Below, piece by piece: positions 51,307 to 60,634 of a stretch of DNA of 64,000 nt (the first letter of the stretch is position 1; each line of letters opens with the position of its first letter). Where the stretch lies: assembly GCF_047601505.1 (NCBI RefSeq), contig NZ_JASGJD010000001.1, positions 3,038,001-3,102,000 of the forward strand, written 5' to 3'. The notes beneath the pieces were generated by a model. That model ran no database searches. It worked only from the letters and a program-made list of their open reading frames with translations, and was not told the origin of the DNA. The DNA comes from Cloacibacterium sp047601505. GTDB taxonomy: Bacteria; Bacteroidota; Bacteroidia; Flavobacteriales; Weeksellaceae. The position numbers were made by a program, and so were the translations under genes.

Positions 51307-51514
51307 CTAATCTTTTTAATGTGACATACATTGCCAAACACAAACCAGCAAAACCAATCGCTACGGTTAATAATTTGGTTTTTAATTGATAATACTCGCT
51401 AAGTTTATTACCTCCCCAAAAGGAAATAGCAATAATAAAAAGCATCTGAAATACTACTGTAGAATAGACTCCATACTTTCTTAACGGATTTTCGTTGTTT
51501 GGCTTTTCGTCCAT
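51266..51514 (-). CDS. AtpZ/AtpI-family protein
   Basis: 82 residues from the ATG at 51514 (MDEKPNNENPLRKYGVYSTVVFQM); an upstream ATG at 51556 lies within the promoter. Two transmembrane helices (about 18-38 and 45-63) in the layout of AtpZ/AtpI ('FQMLFIIAISFWGGNKLSEY', 'GLCLAMYVTLKRLDEINR'). First gene of the atp operon. Confidence 0.8.
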   Translation of the reverse strand: MDEKPNNENPLRKYGVYSTVVFQMLFIIAISFWGGNKLSEYYQLKTKLLTVAIGFAGLCLAMYVTLKRLDEINRREEESNKK

Positions 51515-51528
51515 AAGCACGATTTCTG

Positions 51529-51557
51529 CAAAAATAGATAAAACTAACAAAACCAAA
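51529..51557 (-). promoter_or_regulatory. Promoter of the atp operon
   Basis: TTTG (51554-51557), 17-nt spacer and TATTTTTG (51529-51536) on the minus strand match the Bacteroidota promoter consensus. The transcript would start only a few nt before the atpZ ATG. Confidence 0.55.
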
Positions 51558-51709
51558 AATAAAATATGACAAATATCACTTTTTGGTGTTTTTCATCAAT
51601 ATAATTTCTAATTACTTTTTAGAACTAAACAATCTTAACGAAAAAACAGAAGAATAAAAGCAACTTTAATTTTTCTATAATATTTCAAAAATTAATATCT
51701 TTGCACCAT

Positions 51710-51764
51710 TAGGAAATGGTGTTCTTCCTATCCCAAACCGCTCTGTAGGAGCTGATGACGCCTG
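51710..51764 (+). ncRNA. Fluoride riboswitch (crcB motif)
   Basis: The segment has the crcB-motif signature: GGAAATGGTGTTCTTCC forming the first stem-loop, AAACCGCT, and GCTGATGACGCCTG closing the pseudoknot. A -7 element TATCTTTG (51696-51703) places the transcript start just upstream. Fluoride binding would switch on the CLC-F gene that starts 40 nt later. Confidence 0.93.
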
Positions 51765-51803
51765 ATTATTTATTAAATTTTAAAATTTTAATCAGGGAAA
51801 ATT

Positions 51804-53120
51804 ATGTCTAATCCAACTAAAAATAAATCTGTCATCAAAAAAGCAAACTTATATTTTCAATTATTTTTTAGGAAATACCCAGCCATTCCTTACATCTTGA
51901 AATGGCTTCTTATCAGTATTATTATTGGAATTTTAGTAGGTTCGGCATCTGCAGGTTTTTTAATTTCGCTCAATTGGGCTACCGATTTCAGAGAAAACCA
52001 CATTTGGCTTATTGCACTTTTACCCATTGGAGGATTTTTAATAGGACTACTCTATCATTACTACGGAAAAGATGTAGAAGCTGGGAATAATCTTTTGATA
52101 GACAACATAAATCATCCTAAAAAAATTATACCGTTCAAAATGGCTCCTTTTGTATATCTTGGAACCATTGTTACACATTTTTTTGGCGGTTCTGCAGGTC
52201 GTGAAGGTACTGCTTTACAAATGGCAGGAGCTATTTCAGACCAACTTTCGAAACCTTTCAAATTATCTTCAAATGAGAGAAAAATACTTTTAATAGCGGC
52301 AATTGCTGCAGGTTTTGGTTCTGTATTTGGGACACCTTTAGCAGGAGCTTTATTCGGGTTGGAAGTTTTTTTAATTGGAAAAATTCGTTACAATGCCATT
52401 TTCCCAGCTTTTGCATCCGCTATTTTAGCAGATTGGATTACCAAACTTTGGCAAGCAAAACACACTCACTATCATATCGAATTTGTTCCAAAACTAGAGT
52501 TTTTGCCTATAATTTACAGTATTCTCGCAGGAATAGCTTTCGGATTATGCGCTGCAACATTCAGTAAATTGATAAGTTTTATTTCCAAAAAATTTAAAAA
52601 CAACATCCAATATCCACCATTAAGACCTGTATTTGGCGGAATTATTATTGCAATAGCTGTTTTTGCAATAGGAAGCACTAAATATATAGGTTTGGGAATT
52701 CCCACAATCGTAGAATCCTTTCAAATGCAAGAACCTTTGTATGTTTTTGCGCTTAAAATGGCATTTACCATTATTACACTTTCCGCAGGTTACAAAGGCG
52801 GCGAAGTGACACCTCTTTTTTACATTGGCGCAACTCTTGGCAGCGCACTTTCTCTATTTTTACCACTTCCTACCGCTTTATTAGCAGGAATGGGCTTTGT
52901 AGCGGTTTTTGCTGGAGCTACCAATACTCCACTTGCGTGTATGATGATGGGAATTGAACTTTTCGGGATTGAAAGTGGTGTTTATATCGCTATTGCGTGT
53001 GTGGTTTCTTTCCTTTTGTCTGGACACAACAGCATCTACGGAAAACAAATTATTGGCGAAGCAAAAAACAGCAGATACCAAACACATGAAGGCAAATCTA
53101 TTATCGATAAAAACCTATAA
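51804..53120 (+). CDS. CLC-F type fluoride/proton antiporter
   Basis: 438 residues, a CLC fold with about 10-12 membrane helices. It has GREGT (about 134-138) instead of the GREGP of chloride-type CLCs, and GNNLL at about 94-98 instead of GSGIP; both changes mark the fluoride-specific CLC-F branch. The upstream fluoride riboswitch confirms the substrate. It exports fluoride from the cytoplasm. Confidence 0.94.
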   Translation: MSNPTKNKSVIKKANLYFQLFFRKYPAIPYILKWLLISIIIGILVGSASAGFLISLNWATDFRENHIWLIALLPIGGFLIGLLYHYYGKDVEAGNNLLIDNINHPKKIIPFKMAPFVYLGTIVTHFFGGSAGREGTALQMAGAISDQLSKPFKLSSNERKILLIAAIAAGFGSVFGTPLAGALFGLEVFLIGKIRYNAIFPAFASAILADWITKLWQAKHTHYHIEFVPKLEFLPIIYSILAGIAFGLCAATFSKLISFISKKFKNNIQYPPLRPVFGGIIIAIAVFAIGSTKYIGLGIPTIVESFQMQEPLYVFALKMAFTIITLSAGYKGGEVTPLFYIGATLGSALSLFLPLPTALLAGMGFVAVFAGATNTPLACMMMGIELFGIESGVYIAIACVVSFLLSGHNSIYGKQIIGEAKNSRYQTHEGKSIIDKNL

Positions 53121-53133
53121 TTTTCACAAAAAA

Positions 53134-53163
53134 AGAAGCACAGAAATAGTTCTATGCTTCTTT
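53134..53163. terminator. Terminator after the fluoride exporter
   Basis: AGAAGCACAGAA pairs with TTCTATGCTTCT (one mismatch), flanked by A and T runs; it lies between the convergent CLC-F and histone-like genes. Confidence 0.8.
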
Positions 53164-53184
53164 AAAATTTCTTTGTAAGGAAGA

Positions 53185-53361
53185 TTATTTTTTAGCTTCT
53201 TCCACAGATACTTTTCTGAATTCTTTGAAAAGTTTGCTCAATTCTAAAGCAGATTTTCTAGCTCTAGTACCAGCAGCTTTGTTACCTTTTTCAGCTTGTT
53301 GCTGAGCTTCTTTAGCGAAAGCTTCGAACTCAGAGTTGATTTTTTCGATCAATTCTTTCAT
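53185..53361 (-). CDS. Histone H1-like small basic protein
   Basis: 58 residues, starting MKELIEKINSEFEAFAKEAQ and ending FRKVSVEEAKK. The central 'KGNKAAGTRARKSALEL' matches the Bacteroidota Hc1/histone H1-like family of short nucleoid proteins that are annotated as histone H1. Helical and strongly charged; presumably a DNA-associated protein. Confidence 0.9.
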   Translation of the reverse strand: MKELIEKINSEFEAFAKEAQQQAEKGNKAAGTRARKSALELSKLFKEFRKVSVEEAKK

Positions 53362-53569
53362 AGGATTATAAATATTATAATGTTAGTGGGCTGCAAATAT
53401 ATAATAATAAAGCATTCCCCGGTAAAAATTTTATCAAATATATCCTAAAAAAGGCAATAAAACTCACTTTTTTCTAAAAAAATCAATTTTTAAAAAACTC
53501 TTAACTCCTAAATTACACTTTTAAACAATATTTTAGCAACTTTTCAGTTTTAAATACATCATCGAAATT

Positions 53570-54361
53570 ATGAAAATCTACCGCTTTTTTTCTATTATTT
53601 TTACAGTTTTTTCTATACTGCAATCTACTGTATCTGCTCAAGAAATAAAAACAGACAGCACTTCAATTATTTCTAAAGATTCTTTAACGTCCCAACAATC
53701 TAAAGAATACAATCTCAATTATAAAAAATTAATTATTCCTGGAGTTTTAATTGGATACGGTGTTGCCAGTCTTACAATTGACGGATTAAAGCAATTAAAT
53801 CTTTCTACTCGATACGAAATAAGCGAACATAAGCCTAATCATACTAAATTAGACAATTACACACAATATGCACCTGCAGTATTAGTTTATGGTTTAAATC
53901 TAGCAGGAATTGAAGGAAAACACAATCTAAAAGACCGTACAATAATCTATGTTACTTCTCAAATGATTTCCGCAGCTATGGTTTTGCCTTTAAAAAGTTT
54001 AACCAAAGAAGAAAGACCAGATGGTTCTAATCACCAGTCTTTTCCTTCAGGACATACAGCTGCAGCTTTTTCATCTGCTCAATTTATGTTTAGAGAATAC
54101 AAAGACACCAATTTTTGGCTTAGCATCTCTGGTTATCCAATTGCTGTTTTCACAGGAGTTTATAGAGCTCTCAATAATAAACATTGGGTTGGAGATATTG
54201 TTGCGGGAGCAGGTTTTGGTATTCTTTCTACAGAAATGGCTTATTGGCTTTATCCAAAAATCAACAAATGGATTTTTAAAAACAAAGAAGATTCGCAAAC
54301 TATTATTTCGCCATATTATCAAGACAAAGCATTTGGATTTGCTTTGGTAAAGAGATTTTAA
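53570..54361 (+). CDS. PAP2-family phosphatase
   Basis: 263 residues with a signal peptide (1-24). The PAP2 triplet is visible: KSLTKEERP (motif 1), SFPSGHTAA (motif 2) and YRALNNKHWVGDIVAG (motif 3, Tyr replacing the usual Ser). It dephosphorylates lipid phosphates such as undecaprenyl pyrophosphate or phosphatidic acid at the periplasmic face. It lies upstream of the exopolysaccharide-type genes and may recycle lipid carrier. Confidence 0.9.
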   Translation: MKIYRFFSIIFTVFSILQSTVSAQEIKTDSTSIISKDSLTSQQSKEYNLNYKKLIIPGVLIGYGVASLTIDGLKQLNLSTRYEISEHKPNHTKLDNYTQYAPAVLVYGLNLAGIEGKHNLKDRTIIYVTSQMISAAMVLPLKSLTKEERPDGSNHQSFPSGHTAAAFSSAQFMFREYKDTNFWLSISGYPIAVFTGVYRALNNKHWVGDIVAGAGFGILSTEMAYWLYPKINKWIFKNKEDSQTIISPYYQDKAFGFALVKRF

Positions 54362-54534
54362 GAATAATGAGTTGTTAACTTTATATTTTTTAGTGCAATA
54401 AATTCAAATTTATTTCTTCATAACAGATTATCTGTAATTTAATCTAAAAAAAGAGCCAAGTTCTTTTATATATTTAAAAACTATCTTTATTTTTTCTTCA
54501 AAATATGTTAGCTTTACATCATTAATTAGAATCA

Positions 54535-55770
54535 ATGAAAAAGTACGTTAGCTTATTGCTGTTCATTATCCTTCCTTTTTGTGTTTACAGTCAAGAATCA
54601 TTAAGTTCTGACGAATTATTCGCCAATGCTCGCAATGCAGCTTTTGAGAAAAAAGATTACACCACAGCCATTAAATTAGCCAAACAAGCATTAGAAAAAT
54701 CTCCTAATTATACAGATATTTCGGTTTTCCTAGGAAGATTATACACTTGGACGGATAATGTAGATGCCGCCAGACAAGTTTTTGAGGAATTAGAGCAAAA
54801 AAACACTCAAGACGAAGATTTTTTTGTTGCATACGCTTCTTTAGAATACTGGAATAACAATTATGGAAAAGCGATTAATATTATTGATAAAGGATTAAAT
54901 TATCATCCAAAATCTGAAGCATTACTTCTCCTAAAGGCAAAAGTATATAACAGCAATAATAATTTTGTAGAAGCAGAAAAAACAACTTCAGCCATTTTAG
55001 AAATTAATCCAAAAAACACCGAAGCTAGAGCATTATCAATTAGAATTAAAGAATTAACATCTAAAAATGCAGTCGGAATTACTTATAATTATTCTCATTT
55101 TGACAAACAATTTGCAGACGATTGGCACATTGTAGGATTAAGCTACAAAAGAGTAACTCCCATTGGCTCTGTAATCCTTAGAGGAAATTACGCTAATAAA
55201 TTTGGAGAAGATGGCACTCAATTAGAATTGGAAGCTTACCCGAGAATTTCTAAAACATTTTACCTTTATGTAGGAGCTGGCTATTCTGGCGATGTAGGCA
55301 TTTTCCCGAAATACAGAACTGGCGTTTCATTATTTGCCAACTTACCCAAGAGTTTTGAAGGAGAGATTGGATACCGTCAATTACATTTTACCAATAATAT
55401 TTGGATGTACACCGCTTCTGTTGGGAAATATTACAAAAATTTTTGGTTTAACCTTCGTACTTACATTACACCAGACAGCAAAAACATCTCTCATTCTTAC
55501 ACCGCTACCACTCGTTATTACACAAAAGGAGCTAATGATTATTTAGCATTTCTTATTGGCACTGGTATAAGCCCAGAAGAAAACATAAACAATCTACTTG
55601 GAAACGAAACGTATAAGCTAAAAACTTTTAAAGTAGGCGGAGAATATTATTTTTCCGTAAAGAAAACCAATCTTTTTTCCGTTTCGGCAACGTATTATAA
55701 CCAAGAATATAGTCCTAATCAAAAAGGGAATCAAATAGATATTACATTAGGATACACCAAAACTTTTTAA
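54535..55770 (+). CDS. TPR/YaiO-family outer-membrane beta-barrel protein
   Basis: 411 residues. After a signal peptide (1-20), TPR helices (about 22-180, 'ARNAAFEKKDYTTAIKLAKQALEKSPNY') lead to a YaiO-type beta-barrel (about 185-411, 'VGITYNYSHFDKQFADDWHIVGLSYKRV'), ending in an aromatic residue (KTF). TPR plus barrel is the design of polysaccharide export porins such as PgaA, BcsC and PelB. The stop codon overlaps that of the convergent glycosyltransferase gene (TTAA shared). Confidence 0.88.
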   Translation: MKKYVSLLLFIILPFCVYSQESLSSDELFANARNAAFEKKDYTTAIKLAKQALEKSPNYTDISVFLGRLYTWTDNVDAARQVFEELEQKNTQDEDFFVAYASLEYWNNNYGKAINIIDKGLNYHPKSEALLLLKAKVYNSNNNFVEAEKTTSAILEINPKNTEARALSIRIKELTSKNAVGITYNYSHFDKQFADDWHIVGLSYKRVTPIGSVILRGNYANKFGEDGTQLELEAYPRISKTFYLYVGAGYSGDVGIFPKYRTGVSLFANLPKSFEGEIGYRQLHFTNNIWMYTASVGKYYKNFWFNLRTYITPDSKNISHSYTATTRYYTKGANDYLAFLIGTGISPEENINNLLGNETYKLKTFKVGGEYYFSVKKTNLFSVSATYYNQEYSPNQKGNQIDITLGYTKTF

Positions 55771-58700
55771 GGTTTCGGCGTATTTTTTTTCATAAAATTA
55801 TTGTAAACAGAATCTGGCATTAATTTTTTAGAATTGTAAAACTTATTATTCATCCTTTTGAATTCTAGAAACCGTTTTTTAATTTCAGGTCCAGAAGATG
55901 CATCTTGCACGGGTTCTTCTTCTAAATTAGATGCAACAGCATATAGTTGATGATTTGCGATATGATATTTGCCCAAAACATAATCTATAAGCTGATTTTT
56001 GCTTTGCATCAAAGGAATTCCTTGTGTATTTTTAGAAAAATCATCTCTTAAACCATCTCCTACCCAAGTTACAGTAGATGGCGTTTTCAGTTGATAATTT
56101 TCTCTATAAAAAGCCAAAATAGAAGGTGCTAAATCAAAATGACTTACAATACTTCTGAAACGTTTAGACTCTTTTAATAATGGCGAATAAATCATCAATG
56201 GAACGTGATATCGGTCTATTTTTTCTTGCAAAGTAATCTCGGGCATACTGTGGTCTCCGGTAATAATAAAAATAGTATTTTCAAAATCTGGACGTTTGCT
56301 ATACTTCTCGAAAAACTTTTTCATGGCATCGTCCAAATTCAAAACAGAGACGAGTTGTTTTTTGTTTTCTAACGCCATTTTCTTTTGAGATGAAGAAAAA
56401 CCTGCAGACATCAATCTTTTCTCAAAAACTTTCTCATAATACGCTCCATTATTAATTAAAAACGGTTGATGCGTAGATAATGTAAAAATCATATCAAAGT
56501 ACGGCTGCCTTTGAAGTTTTTGAACTTCCAACATTTTATTAAAAACCGCTTGATCTTCGTAACCCCAACTTTCGCCATCATGAGAAGGCAGTTTTTTATA
56601 TGGTTTTGAGAAAGAATATTGGTCTATAATATTGTTCACTTCACTGTATTGCAAATATTCTTTCATTCTATCAAACGACGAGTTGCCACCGTAGAAAAAT
56701 CCCGTTTCAAAGCCATTTTTCTTTAAAATATTGAAAAGGTTAAAATGATGTGGCGTTTCATTTATTTCTAAGAAACCATTTTTACCAAAAGGCAAAGAAC
56801 CTGTAAGCGTAGGAATGGCAGCAAATGTTCTTCCAGATGAGCTAAGATTGAATTCCCAATACAAACTTTTATTTGCCAAAGAATCTATAAAAGGCGTGTA
56901 ATTACCAATATAACCTTTTGGAGAGCTAAATGCAGCACCTAAACCTTCCACAGCTATTAAAACTAAATTTGGTGTAGCACTAGACTTATTGAAATATTTA
57001 CCCAAAAAATCTGGAGTGTTTTCTTTCTTCCAAAACGGATAATTTTTGCTTAAGTAACCTTTCTTTAAATTTCCATTCTCTGAATTACTAAAAATTCCGA
57101 AAATTTCTGGATGTTCTTCAATCAGATTGTCTGTATTAGAATTAAAAAAATAAGACCATTTGCTATTGCCTGCATTTTGTTGAAATTCAGTGGCATTTTT
57201 ATCTCCCGAAAACAAACTATCTGGAATAAAAAATGTAAAAATACCTAAAACCATAGGAACTAAACCCGAATAAACTCTTTTGAACTTAGATTTTGAAGCC
57301 ATCCAAAATGGAATAAAAGAAACAGCCAATAAAATGAACATTAATGCAATATTTTTTATGCTCAAAATATCACTCATCAATAAAATCCTTTTTATTTCTT
57401 CAGGTTTATAATAAAGAATATCTGCGCCCAAAAGATTATGAGATTCGGAGAAGTAAATGAACAAAATACATTGTAATATTATGATTATCGTTCCTAAAAC
57501 AACCGTTAAAATCTTAGCCCAACTTTCTTTTACAGAATTAATAATTAAATAAATAACACCAAAAACAAAAATAAATTGTAGTGCAAATTTTAGATTATTT
57601 ACCGCCAAATCTAGCGCCAACAAACCTTTATCTACATTCTCAAAACTGTATTGATACCAAGTCCATTCTGATAAAACGCCAAACGAAAAAAGAACCAAAA
57701 ACACATTAGAAAAAACGCCAAACTGCTTTAAACCAGATTTTAAAATTTCTAAAATCCTTTGTTTCCATGGGAGATGTTCTACTGTTTGATTAAATCCTTG
57801 CCTCGTCATCTCTCCCCAAGAATGAGATTTTTTAAAATAATCTACAAATCCTTTTACACCAGCTTTCACTACAATGGGATGAAAAAAGAGAGGTTCTAAA
57901 ACAGCAGTTAAAATAAGTGTCAAAAAGTCTTTTCGTTTAGAATACACTTGTTTACTAACCAAATCTACCAAAATTGCATAAATAGAATAAAGAATTCCTG
58001 AGGAAATTACCAACGCAAAAAGAAGCAAAAAGAAAGGCCAATTGATGATTCCTAACAATAAAAATATTATAAAAATAGCAAACCCTGAAAACTCAATAAG
58101 TGGTCCCAAAAACTCGAAGAAAAACCAATAAGGAAGGCTTACCATCCCTAATTTACCATACTTTGGATTAAACATCATATCTCTATGTTTCCAAAGGGTT
58201 TCCATAGTTCCGCGCATCCATCTGTTGCGTTGTTTTCTTAGAATTTCTTTTGTTTCTGGCACTTCAGTCCAGCATAAAGGGTCTGGAATATTCTGAACTT
58301 CGTAAGGAATTTTTTTGTCTTCCATATACTTTCGCATACGAACTACCAGCTCCATATCTTCGCCTACGGTATTTCTATCATAACCGCCACATTCTAAAAC
58401 TATTTTTCTATCAAAAGCGCCAAAAGCTCCAGAAATTAAAATAAGTCCGGAAGCTCTAGACCAAGCCATTCTCCCTAATACAAATGCTCTGATATATTCT
58501 AAAGCCTGACTTCTGCCAAGCCACGTTTTAGGAATATTTACATCTAAAACCTTTCCGTTTTCAATTTTGCAATTATTTGCCAATCTTATTACACCTCCAC
58601 AAGCAATCACTTTTTTGTTGGTTTGTTCTAAAAACGGTTTCGCCAATCTCAAAATAGCATCCTGCTCTAGAATACAATCTACATCTATACAAACAATATA

Positions 58701-59201
58701 ATCACCAGAAGAAATATTAACTCCCACATTTAAAGCATCTGCTTTGCCTCCATTTTCTTTATCTACAACTATTAATTTCTTAAAAGCCGGATTTTTACTT
58801 TTATAAATACCACGTATTTCTTTGGTTTCGATGGTAGGTTCTACATAATACGAAATAGCGTCTAACTCATAAGCTGCAATAAGTTTTTGCATAGAATCGT
58901 CTTTGCTACCATCGTTTACGATAATAATTTCCAAATTGTGATAATAAAGAGAAAGCAGAGACCTTACGTTATCTACAATCGTCATTCCTTCGTTATAAGC
59001 AGGCGCAATAAGGCTAAACGTAGGAGCATTAGGATTGGCTGCAATAATGCTGTAATCTGTAAAAGTGTTGTAATATTTATAGCGAAAAACAGCTCCCAAT
59101 GCATACAAACCTATCCAAGTATATATCAAAAATACCGCCGCAGAATACAGCAGGAAAAACCAGATAATAGTTTCGTACATCATGTGAGAGAATTCTGTCA
59201 T
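55767..59201 (-). CDS. Glycosyltransferase family 2 fused to an LtaS-like sulfatase domain
   Basis: 1144 residues. Transmembrane helix at about 12-35, then a processive GT2 domain (about 57-330): 'FSLIAPAYNEG', 'IIIVNDGSKDD', DxD 'CIDVDCIL', 'GEDMEL' and the acceptor motif QRNRWMRG. Eight or more further membrane helices (to about 700) are followed by a periplasmic alkaline-phosphatase/sulfatase-fold domain (about 735-1080) with 'NLVLIAVEGLG', a candidate nucleophile Thr in SSGRTFAAIPTLTGS and metal ligands in IFIITGDHSMPE, as in lipoteichoic-acid synthases and phosphoethanolamine transferases. The fusion suggests polymer synthesis linked to phosphoglycerol/phosphoethanolamine decoration. Overlaps the HEAT gene by 4 nt. 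Confidence 0.88.
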   Translation of the reverse strand: MTEFSHMMYETIIWFFLLYSAAVFLIYTWIGLYALGAVFRYKYYNTFTDYSIIAANPNAPTFSLIAPAYNEGMTIVDNVRSLLSLYYHNLEIIIVNDGSKDDSMQKLIAAYELDAISYYVEPTIETKEIRGIYKSKNPAFKKLIVVDKENGGKADALNVGVNISSGDYIVCIDVDCILEQDAILRLAKPFLEQTNKKVIACGGVIRLANNCKIENGKVLDVNIPKTWLGRSQALEYIRAFVLGRMAWSRASGLILISGAFGAFDRKIVLECGGYDRNTVGEDMELVVRMRKYMEDKKIPYEVQNIPDPLCWTEVPETKEILRKQRNRWMRGTMETLWKHRDMMFNPKYGKLGMVSLPYWFFFEFLGPLIEFSGFAIFIIFLLLGIINWPFFLLLFALVISSGILYSIYAILVDLVSKQVYSKRKDFLTLILTAVLEPLFFHPIVVKAGVKGFVDYFKKSHSWGEMTRQGFNQTVEHLPWKQRILEILKSGLKQFGVFSNVFLVLFSFGVLSEWTWYQYSFENVDKGLLALDLAVNNLKFALQFIFVFGVIYLIINSVKESWAKILTVVLGTIIIILQCILFIYFSESHNLLGADILYYKPEEIKRILLMSDILSIKNIALMFILLAVSFIPFWMASKSKFKRVYSGLVPMVLGIFTFFIPDSLFSGDKNATEFQQNAGNSKWSYFFNSNTDNLIEEHPEIFGIFSNSENGNLKKGYLSKNYPFWKKENTPDFLGKYFNKSSATPNLVLIAVEGLGAAFSSPKGYIGNYTPFIDSLANKSLYWEFNLSSSGRTFAAIPTLTGSLPFGKNGFLEINETPHHFNLFNILKKNGFETGFFYGGNSSFDRMKEYLQYSEVNNIIDQYSFSKPYKKLPSHDGESWGYEDQAVFNKMLEVQKLQRQPYFDMIFTLSTHQPFLINNGAYYEKVFEKRLMSAGFSSSQKKMALENKKQLVSVLNLDDAMKKFFEKYSKRPDFENTIFIITGDHSMPEITLQEKIDRYHVPLMIYSPLLKESKRFRSIVSHFDLAPSILAFYRENYQLKTPSTVTWVGDGLRDDFSKNTQGIPLMQSKNQLIDYVLGKYHIANHQLYAVASNLEEEPVQDASSGPEIKKRFLEFKRMNNKFYNSKKLMPDSVYNNFMKKNTPKP

Positions 59202-60265
59202 CGTTTTTCTTGTATGGCGTGTTTAATAATTTTCTTTAATTGCTCTGGCGAAGATTCGTTTTCAATAATTTCTAATAAATACTCTTGAAATCCTAAATTA
59301 ATTAATGCTTTTGCAGCTGTAATTCTAATTGCAGAAGAAGTATGATGAAGCAATTGTTCTTTAAAAAAATCAAGACAACGCAAGTCATTAGAGAATTTCA
59401 TTACTTTTAAAATCTCTAATTGCACTTCTGGCAATTGTTCTTCATAATTTTCGGTAAGGTCAGCAATTGTAGAGGCATTTTCTAACGCTTGCATACTGCG
59501 AACCGTCTGAATTCTTATTTCTGTAGAATTGTGCAACAAAAGTTTCTTCACTTCTTGATAAGAAGATAACATTTGAAATTTCCTCACAAGTTTTAATGTA
59601 AAAATTACCACCGAAGAATTACGACTATGCAACCAATTATTCACTATTTCTGTACAATCTTCCGGCGTTTGATTGATAGAGCGCAACAATCGCAATTTTT
59701 GCCAATCTGAAATAATATAGGGAAAAGTATTTAGAAAATTTAAACCTTCAAAACCTTTAAAAACCACCATTGCGTATTGTGCTTCGTGGTAAACCTGAGG
59801 CGATGGATGATGCAAAAAATTACTAATCTGAGGAAGCGCAGCAGAATAATCCATAGAAGTAAGTTCTTGAATTCCGCCTGCGATGAGGTGAGATTTTTTC
59901 TTTTTCAGTTTTTGTAAAGCTTCTTGTTTCAGATTGTAATCTGCAAAAAGTTGTTTTATTTCTTGGTGAGCTCCTCCCGAAAATTTCTTTTCGGTTGAGA
60001 CCAATTTTTCTAAAAAAAGATTTCTAAAATTTGAGTTTTTTAGCCATTTTTTGAAATTAGGATTTGTACTTTTATTATTTCGTCCGTGTACAATTGTTTC
60101 AGAGATTTTTTCATCAATTACTTTAGACCAAATTTTTTCCATAGAAAGAGATTTGTACTGATAAAAACCATAAAGCAATACAGAAATAATCATCAATAAT
60201 ACCATTAGCAAAACCGCTAATAATATTAGAAACAATTCGTGAATGGAGACGTACGAAAAATCCAT
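59198..60265 (-). CDS. HEAT-repeat membrane protein
   Basis: 355 residues. N-terminal transmembrane helix (about 8-34), then HEAT-like helical repeats (about 110-355, 'LTSMDYSAALPQISNFLHHPSPQVYHEAQYAMV', 'EIRIQTVRSMQAL', 'SAIRITAAKALINLG'). Probably a cytoplasmic-face scaffold for the glycosyltransferase it overlaps. No enzymatic motif. Confidence 0.85.
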   Translation of the reverse strand: MDFSYVSIHELFLILLAVLLMVLLMIISVLLYGFYQYKSLSMEKIWSKVIDEKISETIVHGRNNKSTNPNFKKWLKNSNFRNLFLEKLVSTEKKFSGGAHQEIKQLFADYNLKQEALQKLKKKKSHLIAGGIQELTSMDYSAALPQISNFLHHPSPQVYHEAQYAMVVFKGFEGLNFLNTFPYIISDWQKLRLLRSINQTPEDCTEIVNNWLHSRNSSVVIFTLKLVRKFQMLSSYQEVKKLLLHNSTEIRIQTVRSMQALENASTIADLTENYEEQLPEVQLEILKVMKFSNDLRCLDFFKEQLLHHTSSAIRITAAKALINLGFQEYLLEIIENESSPEQLKKIIKHAIQEKR

Positions 60266-60276
60266 TTCTTACTTTT

Positions 60277-60630
60277 TTAATGAGCAAGTCTTTTGATACG
60301 AAGTATTAATTCATTAGGACTAAAAGGTTTTACCATAAAATCTGAAGCTCCCAAATCAAAAGCATCTAACACTACTTCTTCTTGTCCCAAACTAGAAAGC
60401 ATAATTACTGGAATTTTTTTCCCTAGCACTTTTATAGCAGACAAAATTTCTGTACCAGAAGCAAAAGGCATCATAATATCTGTAATTATAAGATCTACTT
60501 CTGTATTATTAATAGTATCTATAGCGTCTTTCCCATTGCGAGTAACAATTACTTCATATCCTTCCTTCTGTAATTTATACTCGATGGTTTTTAAGATAAG
60601 TTCATCATCTTCTGCAATCAAAATCCGCAT
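60277..60630 (-). CDS. Stand-alone receiver-domain response regulator
   Basis: 117 residues, receiver only: acidic pocket Asp8-Asp9, phosphoacceptor Asp51 (LIITDIMM), Ser/Thr at LSSL and Lys in DFMVKPFSP. No output domain, so it acts by protein contact, for example with the HEAT protein or glycosyltransferase downstream. It lies 4 nt from the hybrid kinase and 11 nt from the HEAT gene. Confidence 0.92.
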   Translation of the reverse strand: MRILIAEDDELILKTIEYKLQKEGYEVIVTRNGKDAIDTINNTEVDLIITDIMMPFASGTEILSAIKVLGKKIPVIMLSSLGQEEVVLDAFDLGASDFMVKPFSPNELILRIKRLAH

Positions 60631-60634
60631 AATT

